57,312 nucleotides of DNA from Accumulibacter sp. (GCF_023806565.1 NZ_JAMTDV010000131.1:5286-62597); one strand, 5' to 3'; positions 1 to 9,471 are shown, counted from the stretch's first letter. Notes: generated by a model not told the origin, from the sequence alone. Program-made: numbers and translations.

Positions 1-219
1 GAGCAATGGAAGAGCCGCGATTGTAGCGAAGAACATGCGGACGAAGCGCGCCGATGTCGGCCGCGCCCGACTTGCCGGTCGGGGTCGACGGATGGGACGG
101 CAGCGCACGGCAACTGCGCCGGCCGCGCCAGCACCCGCTAGGTGGCCATCGACGGGTATTTGCTGGACAATGCCGGGCAGGCGAAAAAACAACGAACTAC
201 GCTGCCGCAGGCGATCCCC
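1..219. other. left-edge region without a supported gene
   Basis: I see no convincing coding region here. The frame of the following restriction gene is closed by a TAG at 139-141. A GTG at 142 could extend that gene by 26 residues, but the added residues do not look like the start of this family. Any promoter of the restriction-modification block, or the end of an upstream gene, may lie here or just outside the window. Confidence 0.4.
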
Positions 220-3200
220 ATGTCGAATCCGTTCTTCGATCACCCGATCCTCAACTCCCCCTATGAGCGCCCGGCGCGGCATTGGGAGCTGGATGCCTCG
301 GGGCAGCCGACGCAGAAGGTCGTGGAGTCACGCCGGCGGGCCGAGTTCATCACTCCGATCCCGAAGCCGAAGAAGCAAAAGAAGACACCCAGGCAGGAAG
401 CTTTCGTTTTCGACGAGGGCGAGGGCTTATCCAGCAAGACACAGCAGTACGACGCGACCTCGATCATCAACGAGGTGCGGAACCATGTCGATGCCTGGCG
501 TGCGCTGCCGAATCCGAGCCAGTGGCAGGTCACCCCCGAGACTGCGCGGTTGCTGCAGCACTGGCGCCAGCACGGGTTCAGTGCTGTCCGGCCTTTCTTC
601 TGTCAGGTCGAGGCCGTCGAAACGGCGATCTGGCTGACCGAAGTTGCTCCGGGCACCAGGCATGGCAAACGCCTTCTCGACCATCTGACAGCAGCCAACA
701 AGGATGCCAACCCCGAGTTGATGCGATTGGCGCTGAAGCTGGCCACTGGCGCGGGCAAGACGACCGTGATGGCCATGCTGATTGCCTGGCAGACGATCAA
801 CGCCGTGCGTCGCCCGACCAGCAGGCATTTCACGCGTGGCTTCCTGATCTGCGCGCCGGGCCTCACGATCAAGGATCGGCTGCGCGTATTGCAACCCAAC
901 GATCCCGACAGTTATTACAGGGAACGGGAACTGGTGCCGGGCGACCTGCTCGACGACATGGGCCGCGCCAGGATCGTCATCACCAACTACCACGCCTTCA
1001 AGCTGCGCGAACGCATCGAGATTTCCAAGGGTGGGCGGCAACTGCTCCAGGGCCGCACCGGCGACGAGATCGTCACCACCGAAAGCGAAGGCCAGATGCT
1101 GCAGCGCGTGCTGCCCGAGCTGATGGGCATGAAGAACATCCTGGCGATCAACGACGAGGCGCATCACTGCTACCGCGAAAAGCCGCCAGAATCCGACGAC
1201 GAGGAACTGAAGGGCGACGACCGGAAGGAGGCCGAGAAGAACAACGAAGCCGCCCGCCTGTGGATCTCCGGACTGGAAGCAGTCCATCGCAAGCTCGGCC
1301 TGTCGCGTGTCATCGATCTCTCCGCCACGCCGTTCTTCCTGCGCGGCTCGGGTTACGCCGAAGGCACGCTGTTCCCCTGGACGATGAGTGACTTCTCGCT
1401 GATGGATGCCATCGAATGCGGCATCGTCAAGCTGCCGCGCGTGCCGGTGGCGGAGAACATCCCCGGCGACGAACTGCCGGTATTCCGCAACCTGTGGGAG
1501 CACATCCGCAACGACATGCCGAAGAAAGGGCGCGGCGCGAATCAGGAACTCGACCCGCTCAGGCTGCCGACCCGGCTGCAAACCGCGCTGCAGGCGCTCT
1601 ACGGTCACTACGAAAAGACCTTCCGGCTCTGGCAGGGCGCCGGCATCAAGGCGCCGCCCTGCTTCATCGTCGTCTGCCAGAACACCGCCATCTCGAAGCT
1701 CGTTTACGACTTCATTTCCGGCTTCCAGCGCAAGAACGACGACGGCACCTCGACACTCGAAAACGGTCGCCTGCCGCTGTTCCGCAACTTCGACGAAACC
1801 ACCGGGAACCCGCTGCCGCGACCCAATACCCTCCTGATCGACAGCGAACAACTCGAAGCCGGGGATGCGCTGGACGAGAGGTTTCACGACATGGCCGCCG
1901 ACGAAATCGCGCGCTTCCGCCGCGAGATCGTCGAGCGCACCGGCGATGCCCGCGCCGGCGACAAGCTCACCGATCAGGAACTGCTGCGCGAAGTCATGAA
2001 CACCGTCGGCAAGGCCGGACAACTCGGCGGCTCGATCCGCTGCGTGGTCTCGGTGGCCATGCTCACCGAAGGCTGGGACGCCAACACGGTCACGCACGTG
2101 CTCGGCATTCGCGCCTTCGGCACGCAACTCCTGTGCGAACAGGTGATCGGCCGCGCGCTGCGCCGCCAGTCCTACGAACTCAACGAGGAAGGCCAGTTCG
2201 ACGTCGAATACGCCGACGTCTTCGGCATCCCCTTCGACTTCACCGCGAAACCCGTCGTCGTCCAGCCGCAGCCGGCGCGTGAAACGGTGCAGGTCAAGGC
2301 GATTCGGCCGGACCGCGACGCCCTCGAAATCCGCTTCCCGCGCGTCGAAGGCTACCGCGTCGAGTTGCCGGAAGAGCGCCTGCAGGCCAGTTTCAACGAG
2401 GAATCGACCCTCACCCTGACACCGGACCTCGTCGGGCCGACCGAGACGCGCACCGAGGGCATCATCGGCGAGGGCGTCAATCTGACCGTCGAACATCTGG
2501 GCGACGTTCGATCTTCCACCTTGCTGTTCCACCTCACGCAGCGGCTGCTCTATACGAAGTGGCGCGACCCGGGCGAAGAACCGAAGCTGCATCTGTTCGG
2601 CCAGCTCAAGCGCATCGCGAAGGAATGGCTCGACCACCATCTGGAGTGCAAGGGCGGCACCTACCCCGCGCTGCTGATGTACCAGGAACTGGCCGACATG
2701 GCCTGCAACAAGATCACCGCCGCCATCACCCGGCAGTTCCTTGGCGAGCGCCCGATCAAGGCCCTGCTCGACGCCTATAACCCCAGCGGTTCGACGCGGC
2801 ATGTGCGCTTCAACACCGCGAAGCCCGACCGCTGGGAGACCAGTTCCCGCCACTGCCACATCAACTGGGTGGTGCTCGACAGCGATTGGGAGGGCGAATT
2901 CTGCCGTGTGGCCGAAGCGCATCCCAAGGTGCGTGCCTACGTCAAGAACCACGGCCTCGGTTTCGAGGTGCCCTACCGCTACGGATCGGAAACGCGCCAA
3001 TACCTGCCCGACTTCATCGTGCTGGTCGACGACGGCCGCGGGCCGGACGACCTGCTGCGGCTGGTCGTCGAAATCAAGGGTTACCGGCGCGAGGACGCCA
3101 GGGAAAAGAAATCGACCATGGACAGCTACTGGGTGCCCGGCGTCAATCACCTGGGCAGCTACGGGCGCTGGGCCTTCGCCGAGTTCACCGATGTCTTCCG

Positions 3201-3273
3201 GATGCAGGACGACTTCGCCAGAAAGGTCGAGGCGGAATTTGCGAAACTGATCGACAGCGTGGCCGGCGAATGA
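220..3273 (+). CDS. Type III-like restriction endonuclease subunit (DEAD/DEAH helicase-nuclease)
   Basis: This 1017-residue protein resembles Res subunits of Type III-like restriction systems, which translocate DNA with ATP and cut it. A Walker A motif (ATGAGKTT) lies near residues 175-182 and a DEAH-like box (NDEAHH) near residue 312. A second helicase half follows, containing a TEGWDANTV segment and a conserved VIGRALRR stretch. A C-terminal PD-(D/E)xK nuclease signature is visible: LPDF near residue 930 and VVEIKGY near 951. I chose ATG 220 because the protein then begins MSNPFFDHPILNSP, typical of this family as I recall it; a GTG at 142 would add 26 residues. It partners with the methyltransferase at 4048. 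Its stop overlaps the start of the Fic-like ORF. Confidence 0.85.
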   Translation: MSNPFFDHPILNSPYERPARHWELDASGQPTQKVVESRRRAEFITPIPKPKKQKKTPRQEAFVFDEGEGLSSKTQQYDATSIINEVRNHVDAWRALPNPSQWQVTPETARLLQHWRQHGFSAVRPFFCQVEAVETAIWLTEVAPGTRHGKRLLDHLTAANKDANPELMRLALKLATGAGKTTVMAMLIAWQTINAVRRPTSRHFTRGFLICAPGLTIKDRLRVLQPNDPDSYYRERELVPGDLLDDMGRARIVITNYHAFKLRERIEISKGGRQLLQGRTGDEIVTTESEGQMLQRVLPELMGMKNILAINDEAHHCYREKPPESDDEELKGDDRKEAEKNNEAARLWISGLEAVHRKLGLSRVIDLSATPFFLRGSGYAEGTLFPWTMSDFSLMDAIECGIVKLPRVPVAENIPGDELPVFRNLWEHIRNDMPKKGRGANQELDPLRLPTRLQTALQALYGHYEKTFRLWQGAGIKAPPCFIVVCQNTAISKLVYDFISGFQRKNDDGTSTLENGRLPLFRNFDETTGNPLPRPNTLLIDSEQLEAGDALDERFHDMAADEIARFRREIVERTGDARAGDKLTDQELLREVMNTVGKAGQLGGSIRCVVSVAMLTEGWDANTVTHVLGIRAFGTQLLCEQVIGRALRRQSYELNEEGQFDVEYADVFGIPFDFTAKPVVVQPQPARETVQVKAIRPDRDALEIRFPRVEGYRVELPEERLQASFNEESTLTLTPDLVGPTETRTEGIIGEGVNLTVEHLGDVRSSTLLFHLTQRLLYTKWRDPGEEPKLHLFGQLKRIAKEWLDHHLECKGGTYPALLMYQELADMACNKITAAITRQFLGERPIKALLDAYNPSGSTRHVRFNTAKPDRWETSSRHCHINWVVLDSDWEGEFCRVAEAHPKVRAYVKNHGLGFEVPYRYGSETRQYLPDFIVLVDDGRGPDDLLRLVVEIKGYRREDAREKKSTMDSYWVPGVNHLGSYGRWAFAEFTDVFRMQDDFARKVEAEFAKLIDSVAGE

Positions 3274-4043
3274 TGCGCCATCGTGCAAGAAACTTTACTT
3301 GTTCGGCAGGATATGTATATCAAAGCCGAATTTCGTATGCGCATTGCGCGGGACATACCGCGCTCAAGGGCGGTGGCGGCCGTGTGGTCTATACGCCGCC
3401 GCAAGACCCCGGCGCCATCCTTGCTCTGATGACCGATCTCGAACGCTTCATCAACGACGACGCGCTTTTCGATGCCGATCCGCTGGTCAAGATGGCACTC
3501 ATTCATCACCAGTTCGAAAGCATCCACCCCTTTTACGATGGCAATGGCCGCACCGGCCGCATCGTCAATGTGCTCTATCTTGTCAGGCAAGGCCTGCTCG
3601 ACATCCCGGTGCTCTACCTCTCCCGCCATATCGTGCGCACCAAAGCGGACTACTACCGCCTCCTGCAGGAGGTTCGCGAGCGCGATGCCTGGGAAGAATG
3701 GGTGATCTACCTGCTCGCGGCCGTGGAACACACCGCCGCCGAGGGCATCGCCACCATCCAGGCCATCAAGACGCTGTTCATGGACTACAAGCACCGCATC
3801 CGCGCCGAGCATCGCTTCTACAGCCAGGATCTGATCAACAACCTGTTTTCCTACCCCTACACCAAGATCGAATTTGTCCAGAGCGATCTCAAGGTATCGC
3901 GCCTGACGGCCACCAAATACCTCGACGCACTGACGGCCACCGGCCTCCTGCACAAACGCAAGGTCGGACGCAGCAACTACTACATCAATCTGCCGCTCTA
4001 CGGCATCCTCACCGGCGAAGCCTTGCCGGCCGAGGGAGGATGA
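3270..4043 (+). CDS. Fic family protein, N-terminally truncated (possible pseudogene)
   Basis: The canonical Fic motif HPFYDGNGRTGR is intact at 3525-3560, so the catalytic His that transfers AMP or another nucleotide group to target proteins is present. A C-terminal winged-helix-like segment (SRLTATKYLDALTATGLL) follows, as in many bacterial Fic proteins. Family members of this type are usually about 370 residues. Here recognisable homology starts only near 3375 (VVYTPPQ), preceded by about 35 residues unlike Fic. The N-terminal domain, which in many Fic proteins carries the inhibitory helix, therefore appears lost. The ORF overlaps the end of the restriction gene (ATGA) and ends 4 bases before the methyltransferase, so it could be translated within the operon. 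Either it is a decayed remnant or a deregulated short Fic protein. Confidence 0.7.
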   Translation: MMRHRARNFTCSAGYVYQSRISYAHCAGHTALKGGGGRVVYTPPQDPGAILALMTDLERFINDDALFDADPLVKMALIHHQFESIHPFYDGNGRTGRIVNVLYLVRQGLLDIPVLYLSRHIVRTKADYYRLLQEVRERDAWEEWVIYLLAAVEHTAAEGIATIQAIKTLFMDYKHRIRAEHRFYSQDLINNLFSYPYTKIEFVQSDLKVSRLTATKYLDALTATGLLHKRKVGRSNYYINLPLYGILTGEALPAEGG

Positions 4044-4047
4044 CACC

Positions 4048-6834
4048 ATGGCCAAGCAACCCACCACGAACAAGAACGTCGACGCGATCACCCACGACGA
4101 CGCCAGGCGCAGGAACATTCCTACCGCCGAATACCAGTCGGTGCTCGACGAGGCGCAGAAGAACCCCAGGCAGGTGCGCTACCCGAGGAACACCGACCTC
4201 GACCCGCAACTCGTCTGGCGCGGCAAGGACGAGCAGGACTGGAGCGACCTCGTCGTCCATGCGCCGCCGCTCTACATTCAGGAGAAGGTACACCCGAAGG
4301 CGCTGATCGACGAACTGCTGCGCGAGACGCGGGAGCGCGCGCACGAGCAGGGCCAGATCACGCCGGACCTCTTCGCCGATTTCAACGGCATCCCGGCCGG
4401 AGTCGACAAGACCGAGTTCTACCAGCACGACCAGAACTGGACCAACCGCATGATCCTCGGCGACAGCCTGCAGGTCATGGCCAGCCTCGCCGAGCGCGAA
4501 GGACTGCGCGGCAAGGTGCAGTGCATCTACTTCGATCCGCCCTACGGCATCAGATTCAACAGCAACTTCCAGTGGTCCACCACCAGCCGCGACGTCAAGG
4601 ATGGCAATGCCGGGCACATCACGCGCGAACCGGAGCAGGTCAAGGCCTTCCGCGATACCTGGCGCGACGGGATTCACTCCTACCTCACCTATCTGCGCGA
4701 CCGCCTGACTGTGGCGCGCGATCTCCTGACCGATTCGGGGTCGATCTTCGTGCAGATCGGCGATGAGAACGTGCATCGGGTTCGGGCGGTGATGGATGAG
4801 GTGTTTGGGGATGAGAACTTCGTAGTCCTTATCACCGTCCAAAAAACCGGCGCACAGCCAAGCGAACTTCTTCCAGGTGTCGCCGACTACATCATTTGGT
4901 ACGCAAAGAGCATCATCCAAGTCAAATCACGAATGCTCCACCGGGCGAAGGAACAAGGCGTGGGTCACGGCAGTGGTGGTCGGTATACGCTGACCGACGA
5001 TGAAGGGCATTGGTACCGCCATACGATTCTCACGTCATCTCGCCCACCGGGCAGTTTTCCTGTCACGTTCGAGGGTAAGACATACGTCCCCAAAGGGCGT
5101 TACTGGACAACCGGGGAGGCAGGTTTTGCAAAGCTGATTCGAGCTAATCGAATCGAGTCATCTGGCAAGATGATTAACTACAAGCGATTCATCGAGGATT
5201 TTCCTGCGTATCCGCTCACGTCCATATGGACGGAAGTTGCCGGTAGCCCCGACAAGTTGTATGTCGTTCAGACAAGTCCGGCAGTTGTTCAGCGCTGCAT
5301 CTTGATGGCCACCGACCCCGGCGACCTCGTTCTCGATCCCACCTGCGGCTCCGGTACCAGCGCCTACGTCGCCGAACAATGGGGCCGCCGCTGGATCACG
5401 ATTGATACCTCGCGCGTCGCGCTGGCGCTGGCCCGCGCCCGCATCATGGGCGCGCGCTATCCTTACTATCTGCTCGCCGACTCCCGCGAAGGGCAGTTGA
5501 AGGAGGCCGAGGTCAGGCGCACGGCGCCGAGTTCGCAGCCGACCCACGGCAATATCCGCCATGGCTTCGTCTATGAGCGGGTGCCGCACATCACGCTGAA
5601 ATCCATCGCCAACAACGCCGAGATCGACGTGATCTGGGAGCAATGGCAGGAAAAACTGGAGCCCTTGCGCGGTCAACTGCAAAAAATGCTCAAAAATGAC
5701 TGGCAGGAATGGGAAATTCCGCGCGAAGCCGGCAAGGACTGGCCGGACGCGGCCAGGCAGGCGCACGCCGACTGGTGGCAGGCGCGCATCGCCCGGCAGA
5801 AGGAAATCGACGCCTCGATCGCCGCCCGGGCCGAATTCGAATACCTCTACGACAAGCCCTACGAGAACAGGAAAGCGGTGCGCGTCGCCGGCCCGTTCAC
5901 CGTTGAGAGCCTCTCCCCGCACCGCATCCTGGGAGTCGATGAAAACGACGAATTGATCGACACCCTGCGCCAGCAGGAGGCGAAATACGCGCCGAAGCAG
6001 TCCTTCCCGCAAATGATCCTGGAGAACCTGAAAACCGCGGGCGTGCAGCAGGCGCACAAGGAAGACCGCATTGCCTTCACCTCGCTCGTCGCCTGGCCGG
6101 GCGACCTGGTCTGCGCGGAAGGGCGCTATACCCTCACCCCCGGCCCCACTCCCGCAAACGGGAGTGGGGAGCAGGAACCCTCTCCCTCCGGGAGAGGGCA
6201 GGGTGAGGGCAGGATGGAGAAGCGCGCCGCCATCTTCATCGGCCCCGAATTCGGCACCGTGCAGCGCGCCGATCTGGTCGAGGCGGCACGCGAAGCCGCC
6301 GATGCCGGTTTCGACGTGCTGATCGCCTGCGCCTTCAACTTCGATGCGCACACCACCGAGTTCGCCAGGCTCGGCAGGCTGCCGGTGCTCAAGGCGCGCA
6401 TGAACGCCGACCTGCACATGGCCGAAGACCTCAAGAACACCGGCAAGGGCAACCTGTTCGTCATCTTCGGCGAGCCGGACATCACGCTCCTGCACGAAGA
6501 CGACCTGCTGCGCGTCAAGGTGAATGGCGTCGATGTCTTCAAGCCGCAGACCGGCGAGGTGGTGAGCGACGGCGCCGACGGCATCGCCTGCTGGTTCATC
6601 GACACCGACTACAATCAGGAGAGCTTCTTCGTCCGCCATGCCTACTTCCTCGGCGCGGGCGACCCCTACAGCGCATTGAAGACGACCTTGAAAGCCGAAA
6701 TCGACGTGGAAGCCTGGGCTTCGCTCCGCCGTGACACCTCGCGCCCGTTCCCGAAACCGAAATCCGGGAGAATCGCGGTGAAGGTGATCAATCACCTGGG
6801 CGATGAGGTGATGAAGGTGTTCCGCGTGCGATGA
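4048..6834 (+). CDS. Type III-like site-specific DNA methyltransferase (adenine-N6 type)
   Basis: This 928-residue methyltransferase probably protects host DNA from the restriction subunit at 220-3273. Motif IV DPPY is at about residue 163 and precedes the SAM-binding motif DPTCGSGT at about residue 430, the order of beta-class amino-methyltransferases. The long region between them should hold target recognition. That part (about 4810-5310) is visibly less GC-rich than its flanks, suggesting exchange of the recognition domain. A palindromic repeat at 6131-6209 is translated in frame and adds about 27 low-complexity residues (695-721) just before the motif AAIFIGPEFG. The reading frame continues to the end, so the protein may still work. 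It starts 4 bases after the Fic-like gene and has RBS GGAGGA at 4035-4040. Confidence 0.87.
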   Translation: MAKQPTTNKNVDAITHDDARRRNIPTAEYQSVLDEAQKNPRQVRYPRNTDLDPQLVWRGKDEQDWSDLVVHAPPLYIQEKVHPKALIDELLRETRERAHEQGQITPDLFADFNGIPAGVDKTEFYQHDQNWTNRMILGDSLQVMASLAEREGLRGKVQCIYFDPPYGIRFNSNFQWSTTSRDVKDGNAGHITREPEQVKAFRDTWRDGIHSYLTYLRDRLTVARDLLTDSGSIFVQIGDENVHRVRAVMDEVFGDENFVVLITVQKTGAQPSELLPGVADYIIWYAKSIIQVKSRMLHRAKEQGVGHGSGGRYTLTDDEGHWYRHTILTSSRPPGSFPVTFEGKTYVPKGRYWTTGEAGFAKLIRANRIESSGKMINYKRFIEDFPAYPLTSIWTEVAGSPDKLYVVQTSPAVVQRCILMATDPGDLVLDPTCGSGTSAYVAEQWGRRWITIDTSRVALALARARIMGARYPYYLLADSREGQLKEAEVRRTAPSSQPTHGNIRHGFVYERVPHITLKSIANNAEIDVIWEQWQEKLEPLRGQLQKMLKNDWQEWEIPREAGKDWPDAARQAHADWWQARIARQKEIDASIAARAEFEYLYDKPYENRKAVRVAGPFTVESLSPHRILGVDENDELIDTLRQQEAKYAPKQSFPQMILENLKTAGVQQAHKEDRIAFTSLVAWPGDLVCAEGRYTLTPGPTPANGSGEQEPSPSGRGQGEGRMEKRAAIFIGPEFGTVQRADLVEAAREAADAGFDVLIACAFNFDAHTTEFARLGRLPVLKARMNADLHMAEDLKNTGKGNLFVIFGEPDITLLHEDDLLRVKVNGVDVFKPQTGEVVSDGADGIACWFIDTDYNQESFFVRHAYFLGAGDPYSALKTTLKAEIDVEAWASLRRDTSRPFPKPKSGRIAVKVINHLGDEVMKVFRVR
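6131..6209. repeat. palindromic repeat inserted in frame within the methyltransferase gene
   Basis: This 79-base element has outer arms CCCTCACCC (6131-6139) and GGGTGAGGG (6201-6209) in inverted orientation. Inside are two hairpins: an 11-bp stem 6144-6154/6159-6169 with loop CAAA, and a 9-bp stem 6178-6186/6190-6198 with a 3-base loop. It can fold as a three-way junction. Similar CCCTCACCC...GGGTGAGGG repeats are, as I recall, common between genes in many proteobacteria. Its position inside an open reading frame is unusual. Confidence 0.8.
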
Positions 6835-6999
6835 TTCGGAAGCAGACGACCTTGGAAAAATCGAGTACCCTCCAATACCTCGCCGCTGGAGTGGCGGTTT
6901 TGTATCGACGACATGATCGACGCTGCCCGTAAGGTCTGCGGAGTCGCATCGCGCTCACGCCCGCCGGAGCGGTCCGCGCGGCGTGCTAAAATCCCTGCC

Positions 7000-7200
7000 A
7001 TGGAACTCCAGATCAATGGCGAAAGCCGCCAGTTTCCCTCGTCGCTGACCGTCGCCGAACTGGTGGCGGCGCTCGATCACGCCGGCAAGCGGATCGCCGT
7101 CGAACGCAACGGCGAGATCGTCCCGCGTGGTCTGCACGGCGAGACGCTGCTGACCGACGGTGATCGGATCGAAATCGTCGTTGCCGTTGGTGGGGGTTGA
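7000..7200 (+). CDS. thiS: sulfur carrier protein ThiS
   Basis: This is a 66-residue ubiquitin-fold protein that ends in the di-glycine needed for C-terminal adenylation and thiocarboxylate formation. It donates sulfur for the thiazole ring of thiamine. It starts MELQINGESR and ends VVAVGGG. The start at 7000 is chosen over an upstream ATG at 6913 because it gives the standard family length. A TAAAAT sequence at 6987-6992 could be a -10 element. No TPP riboswitch (THI box) was recognised upstream. It lies just before thiG, its acceptor enzyme, but a palindromic element separates the two. Confidence 0.93.
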   Translation: MELQINGESRQFPSSLTVAELVAALDHAGKRIAVERNGEIVPRGLHGETLLTDGDRIEIVVAVGGG

Positions 7201-7414
7201 GAGTTTGTGAAGAAATCGTCGCGAGCAGGCCGAGATGCTGGGCGCGAGCGAGCAAACGACGCCACATATCATGTAGATAGGCGAGGGCGTAGGCGGGGTT
7301 TCGCGCAGCCTGCTGCGCGCCGCCGGAGCCGGCCGGCTGTGCAAAGCCGGCCGTGGGGGAGCGAGTGAGCAACGCCGCAGATCGGTCGCGAAGTAGATTT
7401 ATTCACAAGCTCTA
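7201..7414. mobile_element. MITE-like palindromic element between thiS and thiG
   Basis: The segment begins GAGTTTGTGAAGAAAT (7201-7216), directly after the thiS stop, and ends ATTTATTCACAAGCTC (7399-7414). The ends are inverted repeats with 2 mismatches in 16, and the similarity continues inward (TCGCGA near both ends). Inside are a 9-bp hairpin 7330-7338/7345-7353 and a 7-bp hairpin 7302-7308/7313-7319. There is no plausible gene of its own and no obvious target-site duplication. The structure fits a non-autonomous miniature element, but other copies would be needed to prove mobility. Confidence 0.55.
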
Positions 7415-7447
7415 AGCCTCATTGACCCGCTTGCAAGTGAAAAAAAC

Positions 7448-8242
7448 ATGCAATCTTCCCCACACACCCTGACCGTCGCCGGCAGAACCTATCGTTCGCG
7501 CCTGCTGGTCGGTACGGGCAAGTACAAGAACTTCGCCGAAACGCGTGCGGCGATCGATGCAGCGGGCGCCGAGATCGTCACCGTCGCGATTCGCCGCACC
7601 AACATCGGCCAGAACGCGGGCGAGCCGAATCTGCTCGACGTGCTGCCGCCGTCACAATTCACCATCCTGCCGAACACCGCCGGCTGCTACACGGCGGCGG
7701 ACGCGGTGCGCACGCTGCGCCTGGCGCGGGAACTGCTCGACGGTCACGCGCTGTGCAAGCTCGAAGTGCTCGGCGATCCGAGCAGCCTCTTTCCGAACAT
7801 GCCGGAGACGCTGAAGGCCGCGGAGACGCTGGTGCAGGAGGGCTTCGAGGTGATGGTCTACTGTGCCGACGACCCGATCCAGGCGAGGATGCTCGAGCAG
7901 ATCGGCTGTGTCGCGATCATGCCGCTGGCCTCGCTGATCGGCTCCGGGATGGGCATCCTCAACCCCTGGAATCTGCGCCTGATCATCGACAACGCGAAGG
8001 TGCCGGTGCTCGTCGATGCCGGTGTCGGCACTGCCTCGGACGCGGCGATCGCGATGGAACTCGGCTGCGACGGCGTGCTGATGAACACGGCGATCGCGCA
8101 CGCGCGCGATCCCGTGCTGATGGCCGGCGCAATGAAGAAGGCCGTCGAGGCCGGGCGCGAGGCCTTTCTCGCCGGGCGCATGGCGCGCAAGTATTATTCG
8201 GCCGATCCCTCGTCACCGACCTCCGGCCTGATCGGATCGTAG
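7448..8242 (+). CDS. thiG: thiazole synthase ThiG
   Basis: This 264-residue TIM-barrel enzyme forms the thiamine thiazole phosphate from 1-deoxy-xylulose 5-phosphate, dehydroglycine and the ThiS thiocarboxylate. The Schiff-base lysine is expected at K104 in LCKLEVLGD. Phosphate-binding glycine segments ([17 protein letters not shown]) and the conserved C-terminal [17 protein letters not shown] are visible. Length and ends match the family. It is separated from thiS by a 247-base gap filled with a palindromic element, so thiS-thiG cotranscription may be altered. trmB follows 2 bases after the stop. Confidence 0.95.
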   Translation: MQSSPHTLTVAGRTYRSRLLVGTGKYKNFAETRAAIDAAGAEIVTVAIRRTNIGQNAGEPNLLDVLPPSQFTILPNTAGCYTAADAVRTLRLARELLDGHALCKLEVLGDPSSLFPNMPETLKAAETLVQEGFEVMVYCADDPIQARMLEQIGCVAIMPLASLIGSGMGILNPWNLRLIIDNAKVPVLVDAGVGTASDAAIAMELGCDGVLMNTAIAHARDPVLMAGAMKKAVEAGREAFLAGRMARKYYSADPSSPTSGLIGS

Positions 8243-8244
8243 CG

Positions 8245-8955
8245 ATGGACGGTCAGGAGACCGTGTATACCGCCGGGCGGGCGGGCCACATCCGCAGTTT
8301 CGTGCTGCGTCAGGGGCGCCTGTCGAACGCCCAGCAGCGCTATCACGCAACGATGATGGCGAGCATCGGTGTTCCCTACGCGAGCTCGCCGCTCGATCTC
8401 GATGCGCTGTTCGGACGCCATGCGCCGCGGATTATCGAAATCGGTTTCGGCATGGGCGAGACCTCGGCAGCGATTGCCGCAACGCATCCCGAAATCGACT
8501 ACCTCGGCATCGAGGTGCATACGCCCGGCGTCGGCAGTCTGTGCAAGCGGGTTGCCGAGCTGGAACTGCAGAATGTGCGCATCGTCCAGCACGACGCGGT
8601 GGAAGTGCTGCGCGACATGCTCGCGCCCGCTTCACTCGCCGGCGTGCATGTCTTCTTCCCCGACCCCTGGCCGAAGTTGCGCCACCACAAGCGGCGGCTG
8701 CTGCAGGCGCCCTTCGTCGCGCTGCTCGCCAGCCGCCTGCAGCCGGGTGGGTACCTGCACTGCGCCACCGACTGGGAAGACTACGCGCAGCAGATGCTGG
8801 CAGTTCTTTCCGCCGAGCCCTTGCTGGAGAACACGGCGAGCGGCTACGCGCCGCGACCCGAGCATCGGCCACAGACGAAGTTCGAGCAGCGGGGGCTGCG
8901 GCTGGGACACGGCGTTCGCGATCTGGTGTTTCGCCGGCGGCTCGCATCACTCTAG
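8245..8955 (+). CDS. trmB: tRNA (guanine-N7-)-methyltransferase TrmB
   Basis: This 236-residue SAM-dependent enzyme makes m7G46 in the tRNA variable loop. It shows the SAM-binding segment [14 protein letters not shown], the family signature [15 protein letters not shown] and a C-terminal TKFEQRG segment. The start at 8245 lies 2 bases after the thiG stop, so it is probably cotranscribed with thiG. The last 9 bases overlap the end of the convergent TonB-like gene. Confidence 0.94.
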   Translation: MDGQETVYTAGRAGHIRSFVLRQGRLSNAQQRYHATMMASIGVPYASSPLDLDALFGRHAPRIIEIGFGMGETSAAIAATHPEIDYLGIEVHTPGVGSLCKRVAELELQNVRIVQHDAVEVLRDMLAPASLAGVHVFFPDPWPKLRHHKRRLLQAPFVALLASRLQPGGYLHCATDWEDYAQQMLAVLSAEPLLENTASGYAPRPEHRPQTKFEQRGLRLGHGVRDLVFRRRLASL

Positions 8956-9471
8956 GCGGAAGATGACCGGCAGGATCATTTCTCGTGAGTGGCCCCAGTT
9001 CACTCTGCCCATGGCGTAAGCCGCCTTCACTGCCGCCCGGTCGAGGATCGCATGGCCGCTGCTGACGGCGACGCTCACGTCGGTGATGCTGCCATCGTCG
9101 GCGACGAGGAGCAGCAGGCGGACTTCGCCCTCGATGCCACGGGCGACGGCTTCGGGCGGGTAGTAGAGGTGTTGCGAGAGCTTGCGCTGGGCCGCTTCGA
9201 CCTGCCGTTTTGCCGTGGTCGGCGCGGGCGATGGCACCTTTTGGGCAGGTGGCGTGGCGGACGGCGAGGGTTTGCGCGGTGTCGGATCGGTGCCGAGCGT
9301 GTTCTTCAGTAGCGGCTCGTCGTCGGCGTGCGCCGGCTTGTCCGGCAGACGGAGCGAGGCCTGCAGCGGCGGCGAGACCGGCGCTGCGGGGAACCGGATG
9401 GCGTCCCAGAACAGCACGACGGCGTGCAGGACGAGCGAGATGGCAACAGCGGGAATCAGGCGAGACGGCAT
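8947..9471 (-). CDS. TonB-like energy transducer
   Basis: This is a 174-residue protein with TonB architecture. An N-terminal membrane anchor (about residues 4-20) is followed by a proline- and lysine-rich periplasmic spacer and a C-terminal TonB_C-type domain with [14 protein letters not shown]. Such proteins pass proton-motive force from an ExbBD complex to outer-membrane receptors. No exbB, exbD or receptor gene lies nearby, so its partner is unknown. The start at ATG 9471 places the hydrophobic segment at the N terminus. It is divergent from the ankyrin gene (73 bases between starts) and overlaps the end of trmB. Confidence 0.82.
   Translation of the reverse strand: MPSRLIPAVAISLVLHAVVLFWDAIRFPAAPVSPPLQASLRLPDKPAHADDEPLLKNTLGTDPTPRKPSPSATPPAQKVPSPAPTTAKRQVEAAQRKLSQHLYYPPEAVARGIEGEVRLLLLVADDGSITDVSVAVSSGHAILDRAAVKAAYAMGRVNWGHSREMILPVIFRLE

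Noticed and set aside
427-3288. Long minus-strand open frame of about 950 codons opposite the restriction gene
   Set aside because: It is a high-GC shadow of the plus-strand gene, with no recognisable motif, while the plus strand shows Walker, DEAH and nuclease motifs.
6835-6999. TPP riboswitch before thiS
   Set aside because: No THI-box core or matching stems were seen in the 165 bases upstream.
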